64,000 nucleotides of DNA from Bradyrhizobium sp. OK095 (lineage in GTDB: Bacteria > Pseudomonadota > Alphaproteobacteria > Rhizobiales > Xanthobacteraceae). The notes beneath the pieces are model-generated. The model was not told the origin of the DNA. It was given only the letters and a program-made list of their open reading frames with translations, and made no database searches. The DNA is taken from the NCBI RefSeq assembly GCF_900109945.1, contig NZ_FOBX01000020.1, positions 29,522-93,521 on the forward strand. Reading direction: 5' to 3'. Position numbers and translations under genes: made by a program. Positions 25,675-33,978 of this stretch are shown here, piece by piece. Within the stretch, counting starts at the first letter, position 1. Every line of letters starts with the position of its first letter.

Positions 25675-26910
25675 CTACGCAGTCGCAATTCCGCCTTGCG
25701 GGAGAACACGCTTTTCGGCGCGGCCGCCATTCAGGACCGCACCGATGAAGGTGAAGCGCACCAACAGATGATAGCTCGCCAGCATCGGCGGAATCGCGAC
25801 GATGAGGATCACGGCGAACTTGATCAGCCCCGGCCAATTCAGTTGCGACAGCGCGACCTGCAGCGCCATCACGATCGGCAAGTGAATCAGATAGAGCCAG
25901 TAGGACGCATCGGCGAGATAGCGCCAGGTCCGGCTGAAGCCGGACATGAAGCGAAGCGCGAGACCGATCGCCGCGAAGGTCGATATCCATATCGCGGGTG
26001 CATAGAGGACAACAGAGACAAGCCTGAGCGTGGCGAAGCTGTATGGCAGTTTCGGCGCACCCGGGGCGGAAAACATCACGCCCGAGAGCACGAAGCTTAT
26101 CAGGATCAGGACGATCGCGAGCAACAAATGCGGAAGCCAGCGCCGCTCGAGGGTTCGCAACAGATCGATCTGCCGATGCAACAGCCAGCCGACGCCGAAG
26201 GCGGTGCCGAAACAGATCCAGGCCTGCGCGTTGGTGATGAGCGATTGATCCGGCGTTCTCACACCCGTCAAATTGACCCATCTTTGGTCGAGACAGAAAG
26301 CAATGCCGATCGGGATCGCCAAGACCAGAGGAGCCATCGGATTGCGGATGATCCGCGCAAAGAGGCGGTCAATGAATGTTCGCAGCTTGCCCGACGCATC
26401 GAGCCAGACGATCGCGCCGCGCAGCAGCAGCATGGCGACATAGAGTTCCAGCAGAACGTAGAGAAACCAGAGATGGGTCAGGCGGAAATTCGGCAGTGCG
26501 GGCCAGCCGGACGTCCATTGGACCGAGCCGCCATTCGGAAAGTTCGCGGCCCAAATGATCACCAGCGCCACGGACGTGAACACGAGCGGCCACACGATCA
26601 CGAGCGGCAGGGCGATCCGCTGCAACCTATCCTTGACGAAGCCCCAGCTCCCACGGCGATGAAAGCTCATGCGGGCGAAGAAACCGGCCATCAGGAAGAA
26701 GGTCGTCATCCGAAAGACATGGATGGCGAAAGACAGCAGGCTCAGGACGAGGCTTGGATGGGTGTCCTGGATGATCCAGAACCGGGGTGAAGCCAGCACA
26801 AACGACAATGTCGCGTGCAGGACGATGCCAAGCAGCAACGCGATGCCCCTGAGCGCATCGAGCGCGTGGAGCCGTTCGGGTGCAGGGGCGGTGGCGGTCG
26901 ACTGGAACAT
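25675..26910 (-). CDS. Acyltransferase-3 family membrane protein (OpgC-like)
   Basis: The 411-residue integral membrane protein has about ten helices and the acyltransferase-3 opening RLHALDALRGIALLLGIVLHA with the conserved Arg/His of the first helix. TTFFLMAGFFARMSFHRRG and RLQRIALPLVIVWPLV follow. Family members move acyl groups onto extracytoplasmic sugars, glucans or lipids. Start at 26910 (MFQSTATAPAP) removes a 20-residue extension with no membrane or family character. It lies 87 bp downstream of a membrane-bound AraC regulator on the same strand, which may control it. The target molecule is not deducible. Confidence 0.8.
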   Translation of the reverse strand: MFQSTATAPAPERLHALDALRGIALLLGIVLHATLSFVLASPRFWIIQDTHPSLVLSLLSFAIHVFRMTTFFLMAGFFARMSFHRRGSWGFVKDRLQRIALPLVIVWPLVFTSVALVIIWAANFPNGGSVQWTSGWPALPNFRLTHLWFLYVLLELYVAMLLLRGAIVWLDASGKLRTFIDRLFARIIRNPMAPLVLAIPIGIAFCLDQRWVNLTGVRTPDQSLITNAQAWICFGTAFGVGWLLHRQIDLLRTLERRWLPHLLLAIVLILISFVLSGVMFSAPGAPKLPYSFATLRLVSVVLYAPAIWISTFAAIGLALRFMSGFSRTWRYLADASYWLYLIHLPIVMALQVALSQLNWPGLIKFAVILIVAIPPMLASYHLLVRFTFIGAVLNGGRAEKRVLPQGGIATA

Positions 26911-26997
26911 GGATGGGCTCGCGCTGGCTGGATAGGGCTTTCTGCCGCACAGTCTGCCCAATCGGGGCAAGTCTCTCTCGCCTGATCCAGAAATCGG

Positions 26998-28125
26998 CTA
27001 GCCGATTTCTCGACGCGGTTGGCTTATTTCAGCCATGTCCGGCCGGCTCAGCGCCTCGCGCCGGAATTCGGTCGGGGTCATGCCGGTTTCAGCCTTGAAG
27101 GCGCGATTGAAGGGTCCGATCGACTGGAAGCCTGCATCCATCGCGATGGTCAGCACAGGGACCTCCCGTTGCGTCACATCGGACAGCGCCAATTTGGCAT
27201 CCCCGATGCGATAGCGATTGAGGAACGCATTGAAGTTCCGGTAGCCGAGCCCTTCGTTGATGGCCTGGCGAAGCCGATGCTCGGGAACGTCGAGCCGAGC
27301 CGCAAGCGCCCCGATCGCAAGACCTTCCTGCCGGTAGGTTCGCTCCACCGTCATCAGATGGTCGAGACGCCGCAGCAGGATCGGGTCGACAACGACCCGT
27401 CCCGCCGCGGCACGATCCGCGCTCTCGGCTGCCCTCCGCACATCTCCGGATGCGATCGCGGCCGTGGCGCCGTTGAGGGCCGCCGCCGGTGCGCTGAACA
27501 GGCCGAGGCCGGCAAGCGTTGCCACCACGAACAGGCTGAGCGCGGTCGGCAGGCTGCCGGAGGCGCCGGGCGCAGCAACAGGAATATCGGCGAAGCCCGC
27601 GACAGCGACGAGTCCGATGGTCACGACATTGATGGCGAGCATCGCCAGCCGCAGCCGCCGCCGCCGCATCACCAGATCGACACGCCAGGTCTTGACCGTC
27701 TGGACCGCGGCGGCCAGGGCCAACACCAGGGCCACGGCCGCCAGGACCTTGCCGCCGCCCTTGGCCAAAGCGGGCCATCGCGGCCAAGCGAGCGACACTG
27801 CAAATCCCCAAGCCACGATCGCCAGCCAAAGGGCGCCATGCCAGCGCCTGAGCACGAAATCGTCGTCGAACGCCGCGCGCGCCCACAGCCAGAACATGGC
27901 CGGCAGCGCGGACAGGATCGGCGACGTCCACCACCATGATGCCTTGGGAAAGTACGGTGCGGTCACGATTGCATAGAAGGCGCCGCCGGCGCACATGGCG
28001 ATGCCCAGAAAAGCGTTCTGATTGGCGGCACGGCGCTGAAGCGCCACGAGGACGATCAACAGGAACACGCCGCTCGCCGCGCCGCGAAGCCCGAGATCGA
28101 TCGCCGCGAGCCCCATCCCGTTCAC
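26998..28125 (-). CDS. Membrane-anchored AraC-family transcriptional regulator
   Basis: The 375-residue protein joins an N-terminal membrane domain of about six or seven helices (from GVFLLIVLVALQRRA to SLFVVATLAGLGLFSAPAAAL, residues 15-225) to a cytoplasmic AraC-type DNA-binding domain at about 270-365. The DNA-binding part shows IGALAARLDVPEHRLRQAIN as the first HTH and VLTIAMDAGFQSIGPFNRAFK with TGMTPTEFRRE as the second HTH and signature. Such proteins sense a membrane or periplasmic cue without a kinase. The gene is divergent from napE, with a FixK-type box in the gap, and upstream of an acyltransferase, its likely target. Confidence 0.85.
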   Translation of the reverse strand: MNGMGLAAIDLGLRGAASGVFLLIVLVALQRRAANQNAFLGIAMCAGGAFYAIVTAPYFPKASWWWTSPILSALPAMFWLWARAAFDDDFVLRRWHGALWLAIVAWGFAVSLAWPRWPALAKGGGKVLAAVALVLALAAAVQTVKTWRVDLVMRRRRLRLAMLAINVVTIGLVAVAGFADIPVAAPGASGSLPTALSLFVVATLAGLGLFSAPAAALNGATAAIASGDVRRAAESADRAAAGRVVVDPILLRRLDHLMTVERTYRQEGLAIGALAARLDVPEHRLRQAINEGLGYRNFNAFLNRYRIGDAKLALSDVTQREVPVLTIAMDAGFQSIGPFNRAFKAETGMTPTEFRREALSRPDMAEISQPRREIG

Positions 28126-28233
28126 AATTGGCCGTCTCCGTTCGAGAGCTCAACTCTCGCATCGCCTTCGCGCGTGCACAATCCAAAATTGCGCTTGTGG
28201 CCGTGGCAGCAACCATCATCGCAACGCGACAGC

Positions 28234-28247
28234 TTGATCCAGATCAA
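28234..28247. promoter_or_regulatory. FixK/FNR box upstream of napEDABC
   Basis: TTGATCCAGATCAA is a perfect inverted repeat of TTGAT with a four-base centre, the CRP/FNR-family site used by FixK2 in Bradyrhizobium. It lies 92 bp before the napE ATG. FixK2 control of napEDABC under low oxygen is established in B. diazoefficiens. The box also lies 109 bp upstream of the divergent AraC gene. Confidence 0.85.
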
Positions 28248-28338
28248 CGCGTCAGCTGCCCTTCTGCACCAAAAGTGGAGCAAGGCAACGGCCCGGATGC
28301 CGTCCCGATTCCCCCATACCAGTTCAAAGAGACCGAAT

Positions 28339-28524
28339 ATGTCGGCCCCTGACGACACGATTTCGCGCGTGCGCCGTAAGCGCATGGAGATTTTTGCGTT
28401 CCTGTTCCTGACCGCGGTCGTGATGCCCGTCCTCGCGGTCGGAACGGTCGGCTCTTACGGGCTCGGCGTCTGGGTCTACCAGATGTTCGCCGGCCCGCCG
28501 GGCCCACCGACCTCCCCGCATTAA
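28339..28524 (+). CDS. napE: Periplasmic nitrate reductase small membrane subunit NapE
   Basis: The 61-residue protein has a charged N-terminus (MSAPDDTISRVRRKRMEIF), one membrane helix (AFLFLTAVVMPVLAVGTVGS, about 20-39) and a Pro/Gly-rich tail. This matches NapE, whose exact role in Nap function is unknown. A longer upstream frame is open, but ATG at 28339 gives the family N-terminus and leaves the FixK-type box outside the gene. It is the first gene of napEDABC. Confidence 0.9.
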   Translation: MSAPDDTISRVRRKRMEIFAFLFLTAVVMPVLAVGTVGSYGLGVWVYQMFAGPPGPPTSPH

Positions 28525-28548
28525 ATCCCAAAGCGAAAGACAGGCATC

Positions 28549-28863
28549 ATGGCCCACACCACACTCAACCGCCGTGCATTGATCACGGGACGGGTGCTCA
28601 GCACCGAGCGCATCGTCCCGCCGCCGGGCTACGAGATCGCCAGCATCATCGTGCAGGCGCGCCCCGAGCGGCTCGACGCGCTGGAAGCCGCGATCACAGC
28701 CCTTCCCGGCTGCGAGATTCACGCCCGCGACACGCGCGGCAAGCTCGTCGTCGTGACCGAAGCGCCTGACGCCGGCAGCCTCGGCACCATGCTCAACACC
28801 ATCCAGTCGCTGCCGGACGTCTATTCCGCGGCGCTCGTCTTCCACGCCATCGAAACCGCCTGA
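28549..28863 (+). CDS. napD: NapA-specific chaperone NapD
   Basis: NapD is a small cytoplasmic chaperone that binds the Tat signal of NapA and delays export until the molybdenum cofactor is inserted. The 104-residue protein shows the ferredoxin-like NapD fold: GYEIASIIVQARPERLDALEAAI, LPGCEIHARDTRGKLVVV and a final strand VYSAALVFHAIE. It has about ten more N-terminal residues than enteric NapD. It lies 24 bp after napE and 16 bp before napA. Confidence 0.92.
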   Translation: MAHTTLNRRALITGRVLSTERIVPPPGYEIASIIVQARPERLDALEAAITALPGCEIHARDTRGKLVVVTEAPDAGSLGTMLNTIQSLPDVYSAALVFHAIETA

Positions 28864-28879
28864 GTCAGGAAGAGCCATC

Positions 28880-31393
28880 ATGACATCGCCGAAGCTCGAC
28901 CGCCGCCAGATGCTGAAGCTCGAGGCCGCCGCCATCGCGATGGCCGCCGCGGGCATGCCGCGACCTTCGCTCGCCGCCAATCTGGTCACTGAGCGCGACA
29001 CATCCGAATTGAAATGGGACAAGGCTGCCTGCCGCTTCTGCGGCACCGGCTGCTCGGTGATGGTCGCGACCAAGGACAACCGCGTCGTCGCCACCCATGG
29101 CGACATCAAGTCCGAGGTCAATCGCGGCCTCAACTGCGTCAAGGGCTACTTTCTTTCCAAGATCATGTACGGCCACGACCGCCTGACGCAGCCGATGCTG
29201 CGCAAGACCAACGGCCAATACGACAAGAACGGCGAGTTCACCCCCGTGTCCTGGACCGAAGCCTTCGACATCATGGAGGTGAAGTGGAAGGACGCCATGA
29301 AAAAGCGCGGGCCAAACGGCGTCGCCATGTTCGGCTCCGGCCAGTGGACGATCTGGGAAGGCTATGCGGCCTCAAAGCTGTTCAAGGCCGGCTTCCGCAC
29401 CAACAACATCGACCCCAATGCGCGCCACTGCATGGCATCCGCCGTCGCCGGCATGATGCGCACCTTCGGCATCGACGAGCCGGCCGGCTGCTATGACGAC
29501 ATCGAGGCCACGGATGCGTTCGTGCTGTGGGGCTCCAACATGGCGGAGATGCATCCGATCCTGTGGACGCGCGTGGCCGACCGCAGGCTCTCCGCGCCGC
29601 ATGTCCGCGTCGCCGTGCTCTCGACCTTCGAGCATCGCTCGTACGACCTCGCCGACATCGGCATGGTGTTCAAGCCGCAGACCGATCTCTACATCCTCAA
29701 CGCGATCGCCCACCACATCATCAAGACCGGGCGGGTCAACAAGGATTTTGTCGCCGCGCATACCATTTTCAGGCGCGGCCAGACCGACATTGGCTATGGC
29801 CTGCGGCCCGAGCACCCGCTGCAGAAAAAGGCGACCGGCGCGGCCAAGGCCAACGATTCCACCGAGATGAGCTACGACGAATACATCAAGTTTGTCTCGG
29901 ACTACACGCTGGAGAAGGCGGCCGAAATGTCCGGCGTACCGCTCAACCGGCTGGAGGCGCTCGCCGAGCTCTACGCCGATCCAAAAACAAAAGTGGTCTC
30001 GTTCTGGACCATGGGCTTCAACCAGCACACCCGCGGCGTCTGGTGCAACAACCTCGTCTACAACATCCATCTTCTGACCGGAAAGATCTCATCGCCCGGC
30101 AATAGCCCGTTCTCGCTGACCGGCCAGCCCTCGGCCTGCGGCACCGCGCGCGAGGTCGGCACCTTCTCGCACCGCCTGCCCGCCGACATGGTCGTGACCA
30201 ACAAGGAACATCGCACCAAGGCCGAGCATCTCTGGCTGCTGCCCGAGGGCACCATTCCCGACAAGCCCGGCGCGCACGCCGTGCTGCAAAGCCGGATGTT
30301 GAAGGACGGCCTGATCAACGCCTATTGGGTGCAGGTCAACAACAATCTGCAAGCCGGCCCCAACGCCAACGAGGAGACTTATCCGGGTTTCCGCAATCCC
30401 GACAATTTCATCGTGGTCTCCGATGCCTATCCGTCGGTGACGGCGCTGGCGGCCGATTTGATCCTGCCGACCGCGATGTGGGTCGAGAAGGAAGGCGCTT
30501 ACGGCAATGCCGAGCGTCGCACACAGTTCTGGCATCAGCTCGTCAAGGCACCCGGCGAAGCGCAGTCCGACCTGTGGCAGCTCATGGAATTTTCAAAACG
30601 CTTCAAGATCGAGGAGGTCTGGCCGGAGGAGCTGATCGCCAAGAAGCCCGAGGTTCGCGGCAAGACGCTGTTCGACGTGCTCTACCGGAACGGCCAGGTC
30701 GACAAGTTTCCGACCTCGGAGATCGAGGAGGGCTATTCCAACGAGGAATCCAAGGCGTTCGGCTTCTACGTGCAGAAGGGACTGTTCGAGGAATACGCCT
30801 CGTTCGGCCGCGGCCATGGTCACGACCTCGCGCCGTTCGAGAGCTATCACCGCGAGCGCGGCCTGCGCTGGCCCGTCGTCAACGGCCAAGAGACAAAGTG
30901 GCGTTTCCGCGAGGGCAGCGATCCCTACGTCAAGCAGGGCGCGGACGTGCAGTTCTACGGCTATCCCGACGGCAAGGCGCGCATCTTCGCGCTGCCTTTC
31001 GAGCCCGCCGCGGAATCGCCCGACACTGAATATCCGTTCTGGCTCTCGACCGGCCGCGTGCTGGAGCACTGGCATTCCGGCACCATGACGCGCCGCGTGC
31101 CCGAGCTCTACAAGGCGTTCCCCGAGGCCGTCTGCTTCATGCATCCCGACGACGCGTCGGAGGCAAAGATCCGGCGCGGGGATGAGGTGAAGGTCGTCTC
31201 CCGCCGCGGCTTCATCCGCGTCCGTGTCGAGACGCGCGGCCGCGACCGGCCGCCGCGTGGCCTGGTGTTCGTGCCGTGGTTCGACGAATCCAAGCTGATC
31301 AACAAGGTGACGCTGGACGCCACCGATCCGATCTCGTTGCAGACCGACTACAAGAAATGCGCCGTGCGCATTGAGCGGGTGAACCTGTCATGA
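28880..31393 (+). CDS. napA: Periplasmic nitrate reductase catalytic subunit NapA
   Basis: NapA reduces nitrate to nitrite in the periplasm using a Mo-bis-MGD cofactor. The 837-residue precursor starts with a Tat signal (LDRRQMLKLEAAAIAMAAAG) and has the [4Fe-4S] ligands Cys51, Cys54, Cys58 and Cys86, with the electron-transfer Lys88 next to it (CVKGYF). The Mo ligand is Cys184 in ARHCMASAVAG. Length and motifs are complete, so the enzyme should be functional. Its stop overlaps the napB start. Electrons arrive from NapB and NapC. Confidence 0.98.
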   Translation: MTSPKLDRRQMLKLEAAAIAMAAAGMPRPSLAANLVTERDTSELKWDKAACRFCGTGCSVMVATKDNRVVATHGDIKSEVNRGLNCVKGYFLSKIMYGHDRLTQPMLRKTNGQYDKNGEFTPVSWTEAFDIMEVKWKDAMKKRGPNGVAMFGSGQWTIWEGYAASKLFKAGFRTNNIDPNARHCMASAVAGMMRTFGIDEPAGCYDDIEATDAFVLWGSNMAEMHPILWTRVADRRLSAPHVRVAVLSTFEHRSYDLADIGMVFKPQTDLYILNAIAHHIIKTGRVNKDFVAAHTIFRRGQTDIGYGLRPEHPLQKKATGAAKANDSTEMSYDEYIKFVSDYTLEKAAEMSGVPLNRLEALAELYADPKTKVVSFWTMGFNQHTRGVWCNNLVYNIHLLTGKISSPGNSPFSLTGQPSACGTAREVGTFSHRLPADMVVTNKEHRTKAEHLWLLPEGTIPDKPGAHAVLQSRMLKDGLINAYWVQVNNNLQAGPNANEETYPGFRNPDNFIVVSDAYPSVTALAADLILPTAMWVEKEGAYGNAERRTQFWHQLVKAPGEAQSDLWQLMEFSKRFKIEEVWPEELIAKKPEVRGKTLFDVLYRNGQVDKFPTSEIEEGYSNEESKAFGFYVQKGLFEEYASFGRGHGHDLAPFESYHRERGLRWPVVNGQETKWRFREGSDPYVKQGADVQFYGYPDGKARIFALPFEPAAESPDTEYPFWLSTGRVLEHWHSGTMTRRVPELYKAFPEAVCFMHPDDASEAKIRRGDEVKVVSRRGFIRVRVETRGRDRPPRGLVFVPWFDESKLINKVTLDATDPISLQTDYKKCAVRIERVNLS

Positions 31394-31860
31394 TGAAACG
31401 ATTTGCAATCGCCCTGCTCGCGGTCGCGATCGCCGCGGGCGCAAGTTCGCTGACCGCGCAGACCGTCAATTCAGGTCTGCGCGGCCCGACGCCGCTCAAT
31501 GACGAAGGCCCGGCGCCGCCGATGCTGCCGAACCGCAACACGTCGGAACGGGAGGTGCGCAACTATCCGGAGCAGCCGCCGGTGATCCCGCACACGATCG
31601 ACGGCTACCAGATCGATCTCAACGGCAACAAATGCCTGTCGTGCCATGCGCGGGCACGCATTGCGGAATCGCAGGCGCCGATGGTCTCGATCACGCATTT
31701 CATGGACCGTGACGGCCAGTTCCTGGCCTCGATCTCGCCGCGGCGCTTCTTCTGCACGGAATGCCACGTGCCGCAGAACACGGCGACGCCGCCCGTGAGC
31801 AACGATTTTACGGACATCGACACGCTGCTGTCGCGCGCAAGCCCCGGTGGCCGCCGATGA
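31390..31860 (+). CDS. napB: Nitrate reductase cytochrome c subunit NapB
   Basis: NapB is a periplasmic dihaem cytochrome that passes electrons from NapC to NapA. The 156-residue precursor has a signal peptide (FAIALLAVAIAAGASSLTAQ, about 5-24) and two haem c sites, CLSCH (82-86) and CTECH (122-126), with His residues in VIPHTI and ITHFMD as likely axial ligands. ATG at 31390 overlaps the napA TGA; a second Met codon follows directly. napC overlaps its stop in turn. Confidence 0.96.
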   Translation: MMKRFAIALLAVAIAAGASSLTAQTVNSGLRGPTPLNDEGPAPPMLPNRNTSEREVRNYPEQPPVIPHTIDGYQIDLNGNKCLSCHARARIAESQAPMVSITHFMDRDGQFLASISPRRFFCTECHVPQNTATPPVSNDFTDIDTLLSRASPGGRR

Positions 31861-32507
31861 CGACCGCCGACGAACCCCAGGAAAACCTGAAGCACAAGCG
31901 CAGCTTCATCCTGCGCTGCTGGGATTTCGCGCGCGATCTCTGGCAGGTGCTGATCCGGCCGAGCTCGGTGTTCGGGCTCGGCGTGCTGGTGCTCGCGGGT
32001 TTTGCCGCCGGCGTGATCTTCTGGGGCGGCTTCAACACCGCGCTGGAATTGACCAACACCGAAAAGTTCTGCACCGGCTGTCACGAGATGCGCGAAAACG
32101 TTTTCGCCGAGCTGAAGTCGACCATCCATTTCAGCAACCGCTCCGGCGTGCGCGCGACCTGCCCGGACTGCCACGTGCCGCATAACTGGACCGACAAGAT
32201 CGCGCGCAAGATGCAGGCCTCCAAGGAGGTCTGGGGCAAGCTTTTCGGCACGATCGACACCCGCGAGAAATTCCAGGATCACCGGCTCGAGCTCGCCGCG
32301 CATGAATGGGCCCGCTTCAAGGCCAACGATTCGCTGGAATGTCGTAACTGCCACAGCGCCGATTCCATGGACATCACAAAGCAGTCGCCGCGGGCCTCGG
32401 TGGCGCACCAGCGCTTCCTGTTCACCAAGGAAAAGACCTGCATCGACTGCCACAAGGGCATCGCCCACCATCTGCCCGACATGCGCGGCGTTCCCGGCTG
32501 GCAATAG
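31857..32507 (+). CDS. napC: Tetrahaem c-type cytochrome NapC (quinol dehydrogenase)
   Basis: NapC is anchored in the cytoplasmic membrane, takes electrons from ubiquinol and hands them to NapB. The 216-residue protein has one N-terminal helix (VFGLGVLVLAGFAAGVIFWG, about 38-57) and four haem sites: CTGCH (72-76), CPDCH (102-106), CRNCH (162-166) and CIDCH (195-199). The ATG at 31857 overlaps the napB stop, and an upstream open frame is antisense-like extension only. It ends the nap operon. napF, napG and napH are absent, as is usual for Bradyrhizobium. Confidence 0.96.
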   Translation: MTTADEPQENLKHKRSFILRCWDFARDLWQVLIRPSSVFGLGVLVLAGFAAGVIFWGGFNTALELTNTEKFCTGCHEMRENVFAELKSTIHFSNRSGVRATCPDCHVPHNWTDKIARKMQASKEVWGKLFGTIDTREKFQDHRLELAAHEWARFKANDSLECRNCHSADSMDITKQSPRASVAHQRFLFTKEKTCIDCHKGIAHHLPDMRGVPGWQ

Positions 32508-32528
32508 GCGGGGATTGAGCAAGCGCCT

Positions 32529-32675
32529 CGTCCTTCGAGACGGCTGCTTCGCAGCCTCCTCAGGATGAGGCTAACGGGCATCCTAACCTGCGAAACTACC
32601 GCCGCGCACTCCCGTCCTCATCCTGAGGGCCCGCCGAAGGCGGGCGTCTCGAAGGATGGCCGCAGGGGAAGCGAC
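32529..32675. repeat. Composite CCTTCGAGACG/CTCATCCTGAGG dispersed repeat pair
   Basis: Two facing copies of the CCTTCGAGACG...AGGATGAGG element occupy 32529-32570 and 32615-32669, the second inverted. It has the same architecture as 24234-24377 and follows the nap operon. It could form a long hairpin in read-through mRNA. Confidence 0.8.
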
Positions 32676-32770
32676 CTTGAATTGCGATTACCATGCGCTT
32701 GAACCGGCGGGGCGAATGGTTAGTTTTGGGGTTGGCGAATCGCTCCGTTTCGCCCTTCCTCAAAGCAGAC

Positions 32771-33886
32771 ATGGCCACATTCACTCCGCATCAGGATGCC
32801 GCGCTAAAAGCCGTTGGCGACTGGCTGAAAGCAAAACCCGGCCGGAACGGCACGCCGCCGGTGTTCCGGCTGTTCGGCTTTGCCGGCACCGGCAAGACCA
32901 CGCTGGCGCGGCACATCGCCGACGGCGTCGACGGCGAGGTGAAATTCGCCGCCTTCACCGGCAAGGCTGCGCTGGTCATGCGCAACAAGGGCTGCGACGA
33001 GGCCTCCACCATCCATTCGCTGATCTACCGCGCCCGCGAATCCGGCGAGGAGCAGCCGAGTTTTGAGCTCTGGGACGACGCTCCGGCTTCGAAGGCCAAG
33101 CTGATCGTGATCGACGAATGCTCGATGGTCGATGCCGAACTGGGGCGCGACCTGATGTCGTTCGACTGTCCGCTGCTGGTGCTTGGCGATCCCGCACAGC
33201 TGCCGCCGATCCAGGGCGCCGGCTTCTTCACCAACACCGAGCCCGACGCGATGCTGACCGAGGTGCACCGCCAGGCCCAGGACGATCCGATCGTGCGGAT
33301 GTCGATGGACGTCCGCGAGGGCCGCGAGCTCGACATCGGCCGCTATGGCGAGAGCGAGGTGGTGTCGCGCAAGGAGCTCGACCCCGATCGCGTCATGAGC
33401 GCCGATCAGGTGCTGGTCGGCCGCAACAACACCCGACGCGCCTACAACATGCGCGTGCGCCAGCGGCAGAACATCGAGGATGTCTTTCCGGTCGCCGGCG
33501 ACAAGCTGGTCTGCCTGCGCAACAACCGCAAGAAGGGCCTGTTCAACGGCGGCCTCTGGCGCGTGAAGTCGCGCAACACCACGCGCGCGAAATCGCGCAT
33601 CCTCTCTATGCGGCTATCGCCGGACGAGGATCTTGGCCACAAGGTGACGAAGGTGTCGGTGCGCGCCGATTGCTTCGAGGGCGGCGTCGAGGCGATCGCC
33701 TGGGAGCAGCGCAAGCCCTATGACGAGTTCGACTACGGCTACGTGCTGACCGTGCACAAATCGCAGGGCTCGCAATGGGACGACGTCGTGCTGTTCGACG
33801 AGAGTTTTGCGTTTGGAGAGAGCCGGGCCAGGTGGCTGTATACGGGGATTACGCGCGCGGCGAAAAGGTTGAGTATCGTCGTGTGA
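32771..33886 (+). CDS. Dda/RecD-like superfamily 1 DNA helicase
   Basis: The 371-residue ATPase resembles the short SF1B helicases typified by phage T4 Dda and the RecD2 core. It has Walker A GFAGTGKTT (36-44), FTGKAA (motif Ia), Walker B VIDECSMV (Asp115, Glu116), motif III LGDPAQLPPIQG, the UvrD_C_2-type VLTVHKSQGSQWDDVVL and motif VI LYTGITRAAKRL. Such enzymes move 5' to 3' on single-stranded DNA. The in-frame upstream extension from 32693 lacks family character; MATFTPHQDAAL at 32771 is the natural start. It stands alone between repeats. The chromosomal role (repair or fork restart) is inference. Confidence 0.85.
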   Translation: MATFTPHQDAALKAVGDWLKAKPGRNGTPPVFRLFGFAGTGKTTLARHIADGVDGEVKFAAFTGKAALVMRNKGCDEASTIHSLIYRARESGEEQPSFELWDDAPASKAKLIVIDECSMVDAELGRDLMSFDCPLLVLGDPAQLPPIQGAGFFTNTEPDAMLTEVHRQAQDDPIVRMSMDVREGRELDIGRYGESEVVSRKELDPDRVMSADQVLVGRNNTRRAYNMRVRQRQNIEDVFPVAGDKLVCLRNNRKKGLFNGGLWRVKSRNTTRAKSRILSMRLSPDEDLGHKVTKVSVRADCFEGGVEAIAWEQRKPYDEFDYGYVLTVHKSQGSQWDDVVLFDESFAFGESRARWLYTGITRAAKRLSIVV

Positions 33887-33891
33887 CGCTG

Positions 33892-33964
33892 CCGTAGCCC
33901 GGATGAGCGCAGCGATATCCGGGATGGAAAGACCCGCATGTCGCTACGCTCATGCGGGCTACGA
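33892..33964. repeat. GTAGCCCGG...CGGGCTACG dispersed inverted repeat
   Basis: The element begins CCGTAGCCCGGATGAGCGCA and ends CTCATGCGGGCTACG, so its ends are inverted. It is a shorter sister of the element at 11124-11205 and separates the convergent helicase and caspase-like genes. Confidence 0.8.
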
Positions 33965-33978
33965 TCCCGGCAAGCGCC

